Origin: Tenacibaculum sp. SZ-18
GTDB lineage: Bacteria; Bacteroidota; Bacteroidia; Flavobacteriales; Flavobacteriaceae
Length of the DNA stretch: 64,000 nt
Assembly: GCF_002813915.1 (NCBI RefSeq)
Contig: NZ_CP019335.1
Coordinates: 68,888-132,887, forward strand
Direction: 5' to 3'
This document shows positions 30,971 through 39,756 of this stretch, piece by piece. A program made the position numbers and the translations under genes. The notes beneath the pieces are model-generated. The model worked only from the letters and a program-made list of their open reading frames with translations, was not told where the DNA came from and searched no databases. Position 1 is the first letter of the stretch; each line of letters starts with the position of its first letter.

Positions 30971-31014
30971 CTCATAATCAGGGGGTCCATGGTTCGAGCC
31001 CATGTGGGACCACC
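30971..31014 (+). tRNA. 3' fragment of a CAT-anticodon tRNA gene (attachment-site remnant)
   Basis: Reads anticodon loop CTCATAA, stem TCAGG, variable loop, a T-arm with stem CATGG/CCATG around TTCGAGC, the acceptor 3' strand TGGGACC and discriminator A. The left part (D-arm and 5' acceptor GGTCCCA) is absent: bases before 30971 (GTGAATATTA) do not pair with the anticodon stem. So this is a truncated tRNA-Met or tRNA-Ile2 copy, the usual trace left when an element integrates into a tRNA gene and restores the full gene at its other end. Gene-free flanks lie on both sides (30758-30970). Confidence 0.75.
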
Positions 31015-31017
31015 TTT

Positions 31018-31045
31018 AAAGCTTCACTTTTTGTGAAGCTTTTTT
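31018..31045 (+). terminator. Terminator of the disrupted tRNA locus
   Basis: AAAGCTTCAC-TTTTT-GTGAAGCTTT followed by TTT, directly after the tRNA fragment. It is probably the original tRNA terminator left in place. Confidence 0.75.
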
Positions 31046-31373
31046 GTTTTTACAAACTGAACGCCAACACCTTAACCTCTCTATATTTTACTAATCTTAG
31101 AAATAGTTTTCCCTATATAGAGACTCCTGAACTTCTATTAGTTGGCCTGCACCAATTAACCAGCTGATTATCAATAAAAAAACTATATAAAAGCTTTTTT
31201 TACATCATTTTACCGAAAATTTACGGCTTTTTTAGACGATTTTATTCTTCCATGAATTTCCTGAAAATTTTAGGTATGAAACAAGAATAAAATTTCCAAA
31301 ACTCTCTTTTTCTACAACATATAATTCTTATTATTGAAATGACTTTTTATTATTATTGATTCAAACTAAAATT
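31046..31373. other. Intergenic region after the island
   Basis: About 330 bases with no supportable gene. It is AT-rich, with no clear hairpin or promoter consensus. Short open frames here have no protein-like features. It appears to be the first core-genome DNA to the right of the island. Confidence 0.5.
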
Positions 31374-31952
31374 ATGTTCAGAAAAATACTTCTACTCATT
31401 TTAATCTCAACTACTTTTATTTCATGTTCTTTCAAAACAATAAACTATAGCCATAAGTTTATCACTTTTGATAAAGGAATTGATTTTACAAATACATCTG
31501 GGGATTGGTTGCTTAACACGGTGAAATTACCAGAACATAGGAATTCAAATTCAGAAGAAATTATTTTTGAAACGTTTTCAAAGTGGACTAAAAACAAAGT
31601 GACTAAAAGATTAAAAATGGCAGATAAAAAAGGAAAAAAACACTTTTTAAATATACCAAATAAGCCAAGCCTACAAGAATTAGAACTGATTAATAATACT
31701 ACAAATTATAAGTACATCATAAATGTTTATTCAGAAAAAGATATTGATAGAAATATGTCTAGAGATTCAGAGATTTCTATAGATATATATGACATAACTC
31801 ATAAAAAGCTAATGCTTAGTCAAAAAGTTTTTGGATTTCTGGATAAAGTAAATGGGAATGGTATTGCTAATGGAGTCAATTTTATTCCTGAAATGATGCC
31901 TCAATTAATAAAAAAAGGATTAAAGAACATAGAACGGAATTCTAAATTTTAA
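31374..31952 (+). CDS. Lipoprotein, hypothetical
   Basis: 192 residues from the ATG at 31374. Signal MFRKILLLILISTTFISC with the lipobox ending at Cys18. The mature part is mixed, with KKGKKHFLNIPNKPSLQELELINNTTNYKYIINVYSEK. No family recognised. An outer-membrane or periplasmic location is likely. First gene after the island. Confidence 0.65.
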   Translation: MFRKILLLILISTTFISCSFKTINYSHKFITFDKGIDFTNTSGDWLLNTVKLPEHRNSNSEEIIFETFSKWTKNKVTKRLKMADKKGKKHFLNIPNKPSLQELELINNTTNYKYIINVYSEKDIDRNMSRDSEISIDIYDITHKKLMLSQKVFGFLDKVNGNGIANGVNFIPEMMPQLIKKGLKNIERNSKF

Positions 31953-31982
31953 CATTTTTAAGATAAAGTGATAAAAACTAAA

Positions 31983-32510
31983 CTAAAAATCTTTTTGGAA
32001 CATAACATCCAAGTTAATTTCTTCATCAAATTTCTTTTTGTTATAAATCGTATTAACCTTTTGAGTATAACTGTTAAATACCATTATAATCTTATCTACT
32101 TGTTCATTTACTTGGTTGGGTTGGATAGCAGGGATAAGTGTCATATCCTTCAAACGAAGAGCCTCGTTCCTTAAAACATTGTAACGTGCATTTAAAGAAT
32201 TTGTTTTTAAATCCTCAATTTTTAAACTATCTTTTATATTCTTTATGAATTCATTTAGTTCAATAGCCATATCTAAGGCTTCATTTGGACTTGTATTATT
32301 GAATTGATTTAGGTAATTACTCAAATTATCGTATTGCTGCCAGTCTTGAACTTTTTTTTGAGCTAGATTTGATAAGATGTCAATGCCTCTTCTTTTAACA
32401 GGAATTTGCATCCCAGTCTTTTTGGGAACTTTTTCAGTATTTTGAATAGTCTTTTTGCAACTGATTAATACAGTTACACCCAGAAATAAGAAAAATATTT
32501 GTCGAATCAT
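31983..32510 (-). CDS. Lipoprotein, hypothetical helical
   Basis: 175 residues. The signal and lipobox MIRQIFFLFLGVTVLISC place the lipidated Cys at 18. The mature part is helical, with a charged coiled region (NEFIKNIKDSLKIEDLKTNSLNARYNVLRNEALRLKDM). No enzymatic motif, and I cannot name the family. It is convergent with the lipoprotein gene at 31374. Confidence 0.65.
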   Translation of the reverse strand: MIRQIFFLFLGVTVLISCKKTIQNTEKVPKKTGMQIPVKRRGIDILSNLAQKKVQDWQQYDNLSNYLNQFNNTSPNEALDMAIELNEFIKNIKDSLKIEDLKTNSLNARYNVLRNEALRLKDMTLIPAIQPNQVNEQVDKIIMVFNSYTQKVNTIYNKKKFDEEINLDVMFQKDF

Positions 32511-32656
32511 AAATCATTAAAATACGAAACAAAAATACATCTTTTCATTACTTAGTTCCTAAAGATAAAGTTAAAGGTTAAAAATCAGGATGTTGAAACT
32601 TAATTTTGATAATAGTTAAAAAATAACAAAACAATTTTACGAATTTTTAAATTTAT

Positions 32657-32664
32657 TAACTTTG
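32657..32664 (+). promoter_or_regulatory. -7 promoter box for the threonine dehydrogenase gene
   Basis: TAACTTTG matches TAnnTTTG and lies 27 bases before the ATG at 32692. The -33 region is not clearly a TTG. Confidence 0.5.
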
Positions 32665-32691
32665 CCATAGTCTGAAAATATATATTTACAA

Positions 32692-33648
32692 ATGGCAGAA
32701 ACGATTTTAATACTTGGTGCATGTGGTCAAATTGGGACTGAATTAACGCAAAGCTTGAGATTAATTAACGGTAATGAAAATGTAATAGCTTCTGATATTA
32801 GATATGGAGAAGATTCATTTGTAAAAGAAGGTCCTTTTGAAATTATAGATGCAACTGATAGGGATACAATCTTAGAGGTGATAAAGAAATATGAAATTAC
32901 TCAGGTTTATTTAATGGCTGCTATGTTATCTGCGACTGCCGAGAAATATCCTCAGAAAGCTTGGGAGTTAAATATGAATTCATTATTGATCATTTTAGAA
33001 TTAGCAAGAGAAAAACAAATTCAAACTGTTTATTGGCCTAGTTCAATTGCTGTTTTTGGACCAGCTTCACCAAAAATAAACACACCTCAAGATACCATTA
33101 TGAATCCAACTACGGTTTACGGGATGAGCAAATTGGCTGGTGAACATTGGTGTAATTATTATCATAAAAAGTTTGGAGTAGATGTTAGAAGTTTACGTTA
33201 TCCAGGTATTATTAGTTGGAAAACAAAACCAGGAGGAGGAACTACCGATTATGCTGTAGATATTTATTTTAAATCGGTTGAAGACGGAACATACGAATGT
33301 TTTCTGGATAAAGATACTGAGCTTCCAATGATGTATATGAAAGATGCAATTGATGCAACAATTCAAATTATGCAGGCAAACTCCAGTGATATTAAAGTTA
33401 GAACTTCATATAATGTAGCTGCAATTAGCTTTACACCCGATCAAATTACTTCTGAAATAAAAAAGCATATAAGTGAATTTGAAATTAGTTATAAACCTGA
33501 CTTTCGTCAGGACATAGCAAATAGTTGGCCACAAATCATTGATGATTCTAAAGCAAGAATAGACTGGAATTGGTCTCATAAGTTTGATTTAGAATCAATG
33601 ACAAAAGAGATGTTAAAAAATATTCAATCTAGTATGATGAGCATGTAA
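32692..33648 (+). CDS. L-threonine 3-dehydrogenase, SDR type
   Basis: 318 residues. It oxidises L-threonine to 2-amino-3-ketobutyrate with NAD+. The NAD-binding glycine motif is GACGQIGTEL near residues 9-18. The catalytic triad region shows Ser in WPSSIAVFG (about 122) and YGMSK (Tyr143, Lys147). The C-terminal half with TYNVAAISFTPDQI and WPQIIDDSKARIDWNW is characteristic of the epimerase-like threonine dehydrogenases of Bacteroidota rather than zinc-dependent Tdh. Complete and of normal length. It has its own TAACTTTG promoter box. Confidence 0.88.
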   Translation: MAETILILGACGQIGTELTQSLRLINGNENVIASDIRYGEDSFVKEGPFEIIDATDRDTILEVIKKYEITQVYLMAAMLSATAEKYPQKAWELNMNSLLIILELAREKQIQTVYWPSSIAVFGPASPKINTPQDTIMNPTTVYGMSKLAGEHWCNYYHKKFGVDVRSLRYPGIISWKTKPGGGTTDYAVDIYFKSVEDGTYECFLDKDTELPMMYMKDAIDATIQIMQANSSDIKVRTSYNVAAISFTPDQITSEIKKHISEFEISYKPDFRQDIANSWPQIIDDSKARIDWNWSHKFDLESMTKEMLKNIQSSMMSM

Positions 33649-33708
33649 TCTGTAATGTAAGTTTTTACTATTTATTGCGTCTTAGTAGTTGTGGAAGATA
33701 AGTTAGAT

Positions 33709-34302
33709 ATGAAAGAAGTAATTGAAAATAGTTTAGAAAGTAGTATTTCTTACGAAAAATATAGAGAGTTAGTTAGCCATTTATTAAAGGAGCATAAATC
33801 TACAGGGCCGAATCAATCAGAGGCGTTATATAATTATAGCTTATTGAATGATAGGAGAATGAAAAGATTGGATAAAACATCTAAACTAAGAGAAGATACT
33901 ATCGAGTTTGTTAAAAGTATTGAAAAGTCTCAAACTTGGTTGGTTTTAACAGAAGGTTGGTGCGGAGATGCTGCTCAAAATTTACCTGTGTTGAGTAAGA
34001 TGGCAGATGAAAGTGAAAAAGTTGATCTGAAGTTAGTGTTAAGAGACGATAATCTCGAGCTAATGGATGAGTTTTTAACAAATGGAGGAAGATCAATACC
34101 AAAGTTGATAGCTTTAGATAAAGATAAAAACGTATTGTTTACTTGGGGACCAAGACCTTCGTTAGCTACGAAAATGATTGCTGATTATAAAGAAGAAAAT
34201 GGTGTAGTAGATGCTAAAGTAAAAGAAGATCTTCAACGATGGTATAATAAAGATAAAGGTGTGAATGTTCAAGAAGACATCATTGCTTTATTATCGAACT
34301 AA
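33709..34302 (+). CDS. Thioredoxin-family protein with single active-site cysteine
   Basis: 197 residues from the ATG at 33709; a GTG at 33691 is possible. Thioredoxin-like fold: ESLEKSQTWLVLTEGWCGDAAQNLPVLSKMADE with WCGDA in place of WCxxC, and the cis-Pro motif SIPKLIALD. The second active-site Cys is missing, so it cannot do ordinary disulfide exchange; this variant is common in Bacteroidota. No signal peptide, so cytoplasmic. It is followed by a terminator. Confidence 0.75.
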   Translation: MKEVIENSLESSISYEKYRELVSHLLKEHKSTGPNQSEALYNYSLLNDRRMKRLDKTSKLREDTIEFVKSIEKSQTWLVLTEGWCGDAAQNLPVLSKMADESEKVDLKLVLRDDNLELMDEFLTNGGRSIPKLIALDKDKNVLFTWGPRPSLATKMIADYKEENGVVDAKVKEDLQRWYNKDKGVNVQEDIIALLSN

Positions 34303-34328
34303 ATTTAAATAAAGGTTATGTTATAAAA

Positions 34329-34358
34329 ACCATCTAGTTCTTAACTAGGTGGTTTTTT
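34329..34358 (+). terminator. Terminator after the thioredoxin-family gene
   Basis: ACCATCTAGTT-CTT-AACTAGGTGGT with a run of T. It separates this gene from the next. Confidence 0.8.
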
Positions 34359-34365
34359 GTTTATC

Positions 34366-34373
34366 TATATTTG
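34366..34373 (+). promoter_or_regulatory. -7 promoter box directly before a start codon
   Basis: TATATTTG (TAnnTTTG) ends 4 bases before the ATG at 34378, so the transcript is probably leaderless. Confidence 0.6.
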
Positions 34374-34377
34374 CCAA

Positions 34378-34854
34378 ATGGTAGTAGAATTTGAAAAATT
34401 ATCCGAAGAGGCTAAACTATGGATTTATCCATGTAATCGTAAATTTTATCCACAAGAAATTGAACCATTGAAAGAAAAACTAACTTCTTTTTTGAATACA
34501 TGGAATAAATCTTTTGATGGTGATGTTGGGTATCAGGTTTTGTATGATAGATTTATAATTTTTGCCATAGAGGATGAAATTAAATTAACTAACCAAAATC
34601 TTGATGAACAAGTTGCTTTTATTCTAAAACTACAAATTGAATACGAGGTTGAGTTACTTGATAAAATGAATGTATGTTTTAAGCAAGGAGAGTTTGTTCA
34701 ATATAAAGATCTCAAAGAGTTTAAAAAATTACTTAAAAATAAATCCGTAAATGCCAAGACTATCGTATTTGATAACCTCGTTCAAACCAAATATGATTTA
34801 GAACACTTCTGGGAAGTGCCAATCACAGATAGTTGGTATAATCGATTCTTATAG
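34378..34854 (+). CDS. Conserved Flavobacteriia protein (often labelled ABC transporter ATPase)
   Basis: 158 residues from the ATG at 34378. The text KLWIYPCNRKFYPQEIEPLKEKL...GYQVLYDRFIIFAIED...VCFKQGEFVQYKDLKEFKKL...FWEVPITDSWYNRFL matches a conserved family of Flavobacteriia. Databases carry the misleading label ABC transporter ATPase, but no Walker A, signature or Walker B motif is present. Function unknown, probably cytoplasmic. Promoter TATATTTG ends 4 bases before the start. Confidence 0.75.
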   Translation: MVVEFEKLSEEAKLWIYPCNRKFYPQEIEPLKEKLTSFLNTWNKSFDGDVGYQVLYDRFIIFAIEDEIKLTNQNLDEQVAFILKLQIEYEVELLDKMNVCFKQGEFVQYKDLKEFKKLLKNKSVNAKTIVFDNLVQTKYDLEHFWEVPITDSWYNRFL

Positions 34855-34862
34855 GGATTTCC

Positions 34863-35396
34863 TTAAAAGAAAGAAAAACCGATACCTAATGAAATACTAT
34901 CTAAATTTCCATTCTCAAATTCTGCAATTTTCTTTCGGTGATAATCAACTCTAATTAATCCATTCCAACTACTAGAACTAAAACTCATAATTCCAAGCCC
35001 TAGTTTGTAATAATTACCATTGCTAAAGTTATTTGAAGGTCTCCACATTCTTCCATAACTAGCATCAATAAAATAGGTGGAACTACTTTTATTGATAAAA
35101 TTGTAACGGATAGTAGCAAACTGAGGAATAGAATTAATACTATAAGTAAAATGATGATCGTATCCAATGCTCAAACTACCAGACCATCTTTTATCAATTT
35201 GATATCCAACTTCAGCTCTTAATAAAATAGATTTTGGAGTTATAAAAGGTCCATTTCCATCTTCTCCAAAACGATACTGTTGATTGATGCCAAATGTTGT
35301 GCCTATGTTTCCAATAAAAAATGGTTGTTTTTCTTTTACCTGAGCTTGAGTATATGAACTGATTGTTAATGCCAAAATAAGTAGTAGTTTTTTCAT
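34863..35396 (-). CDS. Outer-membrane-type beta-barrel protein, hypothetical
   Basis: 177 residues. Start set at MKKLLLILALTISSYTQAQ, a clear Sec signal cleaved after AQ; the longer upstream frame adds an unlikely 97-residue front. The mature part has many amphipathic strands and ends in a Phe (GIGFSFF), as outer-membrane barrels do. A small barrel with about 8 strands is likely. Function unknown. Confidence 0.65.
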   Translation of the reverse strand: MKKLLLILALTISSYTQAQVKEKQPFFIGNIGTTFGINQQYRFGEDGNGPFITPKSILLRAEVGYQIDKRWSGSLSIGYDHHFTYSINSIPQFATIRYNFINKSSSTYFIDASYGRMWRPSNNFSNGNYYKLGLGIMSFSSSSWNGLIRVDYHRKKIAEFENGNLDSISLGIGFSFF

Positions 35397-35490
35397 GTAA
35401 TTTTTTAAGTTTTCTTCTTTGAAACAACAATTGTTCCAAGTTGAAGTTTGTAACAAAAAAGAAGTTTTACGTCCTATAATTAAAAAAGTT

Positions 35491-35991
35491 ATGGGAGGAT
35501 ATGGAAGTATACAACCAGTTCTAGACAATAACGATAAGTTATTACGAAAGAAAAATTTATTTCGAGATAGAGAGAAGGATTTAAAATCAGAAGAAGGAAA
35601 ATTGGAATTTGTAAAATGTTCGGATGAGGAATTATCGACTATTAAAACAGAGTTAAAAAAGGAGGCTAATAAAAATATTCTAATCAATATTTTAATGATT
35701 GTTTTTGTAAACCTTATAGTGGGGTGTTTTGCAGTCTATTTTATTCAAGAAAATAAAGCTTACAAAAAACGAATTGAAGTTAAAAACCTGAAAATTCAAC
35801 AAGAACAAATAAAAATATTTTTGAATAAGGGGGATGTTTTCTATAATTCTCAACATTATAAAAATGCTTTGTTTTTTTATAATAAAGCAATCGAGTTATC
35901 GCCAAATAAAACGCTGTTAAAATCGAAAATTCAAAATTGTTACCAAATTCGTTGCGAAAGTTTAGGAGTAGATTGTGATAAAGTTAATTAG
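35491..35991 (+). CDS. Membrane protein with TPR-like domain
   Basis: 166 residues from the ATG at 35491 (MGGYGSIQPVLDNNDKLLRKKNLFRDREKDLKSEEGKLEFVK). This N-terminal phrase recurs in short Flavobacteriia membrane proteins of unknown function. One membrane segment (INILMIVFVNLIVGCFAVYFI) follows, then a helical tail with FLNKGDVFYNSQHYKNALFFYNKAIELSPN, a TPR repeat. The TPR side probably binds a partner at the membrane. Convergent with truB, overlapping it by 8 bases. Confidence 0.6.
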   Translation: MGGYGSIQPVLDNNDKLLRKKNLFRDREKDLKSEEGKLEFVKCSDEELSTIKTELKKEANKNILINILMIVFVNLIVGCFAVYFIQENKAYKKRIEVKNLKIQQEQIKIFLNKGDVFYNSQHYKNALFFYNKAIELSPNKTLLKSKIQNCYQIRCESLGVDCDKVN

Positions 35992-36676
35992 TGAGTTCCC
36001 CAATAAAACCATCAATAGTCTGTGCATTTACTACTGAGAATTCACCAATTTTAGTACGGCGTAATACAGATAAATGTCCACCTGAATTTAAGGCAGCTCC
36101 AAAATCATTTGCTAAAGACCTAATATAAGTTCCTTTACTACAAACAACTCTAAATTCTACATTTGGAAAATCAATATTTGTGATTTCAAATTCTCGAATT
36201 TCAATTTCACGGGATTTGATTTCAGTAGTTTTTCCTTGTCTGGCTAATTCATACAATCGTTTGCCATCTTTCTTAATAGCTGAGAAAATAGGTGGTTTTT
36301 GTTGAATTTTTCCTATAAATTGTTCTGCTGTTTTATGAATTAACTCATCAGTAATATGATCAGTTGGAAAAGTTTCATTGATTTCTGTTTCTAAATCATA
36401 ACTTGGAGTTGTTGATCCAATAACAATGGTTCCTGTATATTCTTTAATCTGACCTTGATAGGTTTCAATACTTTTTGTTTGTTTTCCAGTACAAATGATT
36501 AATAAACCAGTAGCAAGAGGATCTAATGTTCCTGCGTGACCGACTTTAATTTTTTTAATGTCAAATTGCTTACGAATATGCCAACGAAGTTTATTCACTA
36601 CTTGAAAAGAAGTCCATTCAAGAGGTTTATCGATAAGTAAAACCTTACCGTTTTTAAAATCTTCAACAGTACTCAT
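35984..36676 (-). CDS. truB: tRNA pseudouridine-55 synthase
   Basis: 230 residues. It converts U55 in the T-loop of tRNAs to pseudouridine. Motif GHAGTLDPLATGLL with the catalytic Asp lies near residue 50, and the late RTKIGEFSV and FRVVCSKGTYIRSLANDFG strands are present. It is the last gene of a leftward uppP-truB cluster, 3 bases from uppP. Length is usual for the short bacterial form. Confidence 0.93.
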   Translation of the reverse strand: MSTVEDFKNGKVLLIDKPLEWTSFQVVNKLRWHIRKQFDIKKIKVGHAGTLDPLATGLLIICTGKQTKSIETYQGQIKEYTGTIVIGSTTPSYDLETEINETFPTDHITDELIHKTAEQFIGKIQQKPPIFSAIKKDGKRLYELARQGKTTEIKSREIEIREFEITNIDFPNVEFRVVCSKGTYIRSLANDFGAALNSGGHLSVLRRTKIGEFSVVNAQTIDGFIGELTN

Positions 36677-36679
36677 AAT

Positions 36680-37474
36680 TTAATTTAATAAAGAGTAAAT
36701 AATTGCAATTACACCAACGATGGTACAATAAATAGAGAAGTAAGAAAGTTTACTTCTTTTTACCAAAGCAATCATCCATTGACAAGCTAATAATCCTGCT
36801 ACAAAAGCAGCTATAAATCCTGCAGTCATTGGAATAATTTCTGATGATTGAAAATTAATATCACCTCCTAAAATATCTTTAGCAATCTTTCCAAAAATTA
36901 AAGGAACAACCATTAAGAATGAAAACTTGGCGGCTTTAGTTCTGTCAATTCCAAGTAAAACAGAAGTAGATATAGTAGCTCCTGAACGTGAAATTCCAGG
37001 TAACATTGCAATAGCTTGTGAAATTCCAATAATTACTGAGTTTGTAAAAGAAACGTCTTTATTTGTGTTCTTAGCTTTATCGGCTAGTAAAAGTAATATA
37101 GCGGTAATTAAAAGCATTAAACCAACAAATAAAACATTACCATCGAATAATGATTTTAATTGATCTTCGAATAATAACCCTATTATTACAGCAGGAATCA
37201 TTGAAAGCACAATTTTCGCTGAAAACTTCGTTTGTTCATTCCATTTAAATTGAAATAAACCGTTTAAAATCTCTCCAACTTCTTTTCTGAAAATAACAAC
37301 AGTACTTAAAGCTGTTGCAAAATGCAATACAACCGTCAAAGTCATGCTTTCCTCAGGAACAGAAGTATCTCCTAAAATTGCCTTAACTAATTCTAAATGT
37401 CCGCTAGATGATACAGGTAAAAACTCTGTTAATCCTTGAATAATTCCAAGGATAATAGCTTCAATAATGTCCAT
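36680..37474 (-). CDS. uppP: Undecaprenyl-diphosphatase
   Basis: 264 residues. It recycles the lipid carrier for peptidoglycan synthesis by dephosphorylating undecaprenyl pyrophosphate. Eight hydrophobic segments. Motifs: the early EFLPVSSSGHLE (about 18-29) and the later LPGISRSGATIS (about 157-168), which form the active site facing the periplasm. It is packed with DUF3098 upstream (2 bases) and truB downstream. Confidence 0.95.
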   Translation of the reverse strand: MDIIEAIILGIIQGLTEFLPVSSSGHLELVKAILGDTSVPEESMTLTVVLHFATALSTVVIFRKEVGEILNGLFQFKWNEQTKFSAKIVLSMIPAVIIGLLFEDQLKSLFDGNVLFVGLMLLITAILLLLADKAKNTNKDVSFTNSVIIGISQAIAMLPGISRSGATISTSVLLGIDRTKAAKFSFLMVVPLIFGKIAKDILGGDINFQSSEIIPMTAGFIAAFVAGLLACQWMIALVKRSKLSYFSIYCTIVGVIAIIYSLLN

Positions 37475-37476
37475 GC

Positions 37477-37722
37477 TTATTTTTTTGGATTCGCTAAAAT
37501 TGCGTAGATTTCAATTCCTAGTCCGATAATAACTAGTGTAGGAGCCAAGCGAATTCTTCTCCAACTATAAATTTCAGGATTAAATACATTCGGATCATCA
37601 CTTCCGCCACCTGCCATTAAGATAAATCCTAAAGCGATGACTGCTAATCCAATAAGCATTAACATGTAGTTTCTTTTACCGAATAAAAATTCTGGTTGCT
37701 GTGAATTTTTATTTTTACTCAT
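37477..37722 (-). CDS. DUF3098 family membrane protein
   Basis: 81 residues with two hydrophobic segments (NYMLMLIGLAVIALGFILMAG; LAPTLVIIGLGIEIYAILA) and a conserved GGGSDDPNVFNPEIYSWRRIRLAP loop. This is the DUF3098 family, usually encoded between ftsX and uppP in Bacteroidota. Its role is unknown; a helper of cell division or the cell envelope is plausible from this gene order. Confidence 0.9.
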   Translation of the reverse strand: MSKNKNSQQPEFLFGKRNYMLMLIGLAVIALGFILMAGGGSDDPNVFNPEIYSWRRIRLAPTLVIIGLGIEIYAILANPKK

Positions 37723-37725
37723 AGT

Positions 37726-38604
37726 CTAATAATATAATTCGTTGGTTTGTAAATTCAAGAATCTTTGTGTTGCAAAAAATGTGCTAACCCAAGTAATAAT
37801 AAATGAACTTACTACAATTCCTGAGGCCAAATATACTAAAGATAAATAGTCTTTGGTTAATTCTAGTTCAGGGATGTATTGATCGATATAATAAATAACA
37901 AAAGTTAAACATATTAAAGCAATTACAGCTCCTACTAATCCAAGCTTTATGCTTTGCCAAATAAATGGTTTACGAATAAAGTTTTTAGTTGCCCCAACCA
38001 TTTGCATTGTTTTAATATTAAAACGTTTTGAGTAAATAGATAATCGAATGGAGCTATTAATTAAAATGATAGATACTACGACAAAAAATCCACTAAGTAT
38101 TAACAGCCAAAAGCTCATTCTTTGAATGTTTTTAGTAAGCTGTTCAACTAGAGGTTTATCATAGGAAACATCAAAAGTATATGCGTTTTTTAAGAATTTT
38201 TGTTGAAGTTCCTGCATCTGTTCTGGCGTAACATAGTCGGCATTTAAATGCAAATCAATTCCATTTTTTAAAGGATTACTTCCTAAAAATTCTAAGAAAT
38301 CTTCACCTAAATCTTTACTGTAAGTTTTTGCTGCTTCTTCTTTAGAAATGAAGTAGAGTTCTTTTGTAAAGGATTCTTTTAAAAGAGATTCTCTAAAACC
38401 ATTAATTTGTTCTTTGGTTACTTCGTCTTTTAAAAACAAAGACATGACAACTTCTTCTTTAAAATGGTTGGCAACTTTGGTCGATTTTAATAAAATCAAT
38501 CCTAAAATCCCAATCATAAATAACACGATAGCAATACTTATAATAACCGAAGCATACGATGAGCGTAATCGTCTTTTTTGAAAAGAATCATAAGAATTCG
38601 TCAT
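37726..38604 (-). CDS. ftsX: Cell-division permease-like protein FtsX
   Basis: 292 residues with the FtsX layout: a cytoplasmic start (SFQKRRLRSSYASVIISIAI), a first membrane segment, a large extracytoplasmic domain (residues 45-165), and three C-terminal membrane segments in an FtsX-type permease domain (SIRLSIYSKRFNIKTMQMVGATKNFIRKPF). With FtsE it activates peptidoglycan hydrolases during division. The ftsE gene is not adjacent. It starts the leftward cluster ftsX-DUF3098-uppP-truB. Confidence 0.92.
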   Translation of the reverse strand: MTNSYDSFQKRRLRSSYASVIISIAIVLFMIGILGLILLKSTKVANHFKEEVVMSLFLKDEVTKEQINGFRESLLKESFTKELYFISKEEAAKTYSKDLGEDFLEFLGSNPLKNGIDLHLNADYVTPEQMQELQQKFLKNAYTFDVSYDKPLVEQLTKNIQRMSFWLLILSGFFVVVSIILINSSIRLSIYSKRFNIKTMQMVGATKNFIRKPFIWQSIKLGLVGAVIALICLTFVIYYIDQYIPELELTKDYLSLVYLASGIVVSSFIITWVSTFFATQRFLNLQTNELYY

Positions 38605-38668
38605 TTACTCGAGTTTTGTTTGGCAATTTACAAATTATTGGTAAAAACTAGTCATTGTTCAAAATGAA

Positions 38669-38702
38669 AAAAGAGAAGTAAGAGTAAGTTCGCTTCTCTT
38701 TT
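38669..38702 (-). terminator. Terminator after methylmalonyl-CoA epimerase
   Basis: AAAAGAGAAG, a 14-base loop and CTTCTCTTTT. On the minus strand it lies 70 bases after the epimerase stop, and a T-rich flank follows. Confidence 0.55.
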
Positions 38703-38771
38703 GAGAGTGAAAATTAAGTCAAAAAAATGGGTCTAATATATGAAACAAGTTCCTTTGATTTTTGACTATCT

Positions 38772-39176
38772 TTAGCTTGGAGCGTCTTGACAAAGTTCAA
38801 TTAAAACTCCATTGGTAGTTTTCGGATGTAAAAAAGCGACTAACTTATTATCGGCTCCTTTTTTAGGAACTTCGTTTAACACGGTAAATCCTTCTTTTTT
38901 TAAACGTTGAATTTCATTTTCAATATCGTCAACAGCAAAGGCAATATGATGAATTCCTTCACCTTTTTTTTCTATAAATTTTGCAATTGGGCTGTCAGGT
39001 GTTGTAGCTTCTAAAAGTTCAATTTTGTTAGGTCCAGATTTAAAAAAAGAAGTTTTAACACCTTCGCTAGCTACTTCTTCAATTTTATAATGTGCTTCTC
39101 CTAACAAGGCTTTAAATAATGTATTTGATTGTTCGATGCTTTTTACAGCAATTCCGATGTGTTCTATTTTGTTCAT
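38772..39176 (-). CDS. mce: Methylmalonyl-CoA epimerase
   Basis: 134 residues, a glyoxalase-fold enzyme that interconverts the two stereoisomers of methylmalonyl-CoA in propionate metabolism. Conserved features: EHIGIAVKSIEQS with metal ligand His, LLEATTPDSPIAKFIEKKGEGIHHIAFAVDDI, and FLHPKTTNGVLIELCQ with the metal-binding Glu. Length and motifs are typical. It stands alone at the end of a leftward unit after the DUF2589 operon. Confidence 0.92.
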   Translation of the reverse strand: MNKIEHIGIAVKSIEQSNTLFKALLGEAHYKIEEVASEGVKTSFFKSGPNKIELLEATTPDSPIAKFIEKKGEGIHHIAFAVDDIENEIQRLKKEGFTVLNEVPKKGADNKLVAFLHPKTTNGVLIELCQDAPS

Positions 39177-39208
39177 GGGGTAAAAATAAAAAATCTATAA
39201 ACGATAGT

Positions 39209-39754
39209 CTATAGATTTTCAATTTCAATTTCCTTGGCCAATACAAGAAGTACATCTGTTTTATTTATTAACGATAGTATTTGTACAGTTAACGCTTTGA
39301 GCTGTTCATGGGAAGTGCAAAATCCCCAAATTTGATGAATGAACTGGGTAAAATCTTCTTTCGGATCGTATTTGAACTGTTTTGTTTGGTAGATAATATG
39401 TAATAACTGATGAATAAGTTGTGAGGCATTATCTAACTTTTCTTTGTGTTGTTGATAAAGACTCCATAAATTTTCTTGAGCTCCAGTTAATAAACTTGCA
39501 GAAAACCTATATAATTCCTTTCGCTTATTTCGAGCATCTTCTGGTAAAAAGGTGGTAAGTTCTCCTCGTTTTACAGCAAATTGGGAGGATTCAGGAATGC
39601 TTAATTGTTGTAACATTTCTTCTGTTTCTGTTAACCAATTTTTTAAAGTAGAAGTACTGGTACTGCTCTTCTTTTCTAATAAGTTTACAATATTCGAAAT
39701 TTTACCTAATTGTAATTCTAGGCTATTTACGATTTTAGTAGTGGACTTTCTCAT
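39209..39754 (-). CDS. Third gene of the DUF2589 operon, hypothetical
   Basis: 181 residues, all helical, no membrane segment or signal. The text SLELQLGKISNIVNLLEKKSSTSTSTLKNWLTETEEMLQQLSIPESSQFAVKRGELTTFLPEDARNKRKELYRF suggests a helix bundle. Starts 2 bases after the gene upstream ends, so it is co-translated with the DUF2589 partner. No family recognised. Confidence 0.6.
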   Translation of the reverse strand: MRKSTTKIVNSLELQLGKISNIVNLLEKKSSTSTSTLKNWLTETEEMLQQLSIPESSQFAVKRGELTTFLPEDARNKRKELYRFSASLLTGAQENLWSLYQQHKEKLDNASQLIHQLLHIIYQTKQFKYDPKEDFTQFIHQIWGFCTSHEQLKALTVQILSLINKTDVLLVLAKEIEIENL

Positions 39755-39756
39755 GA

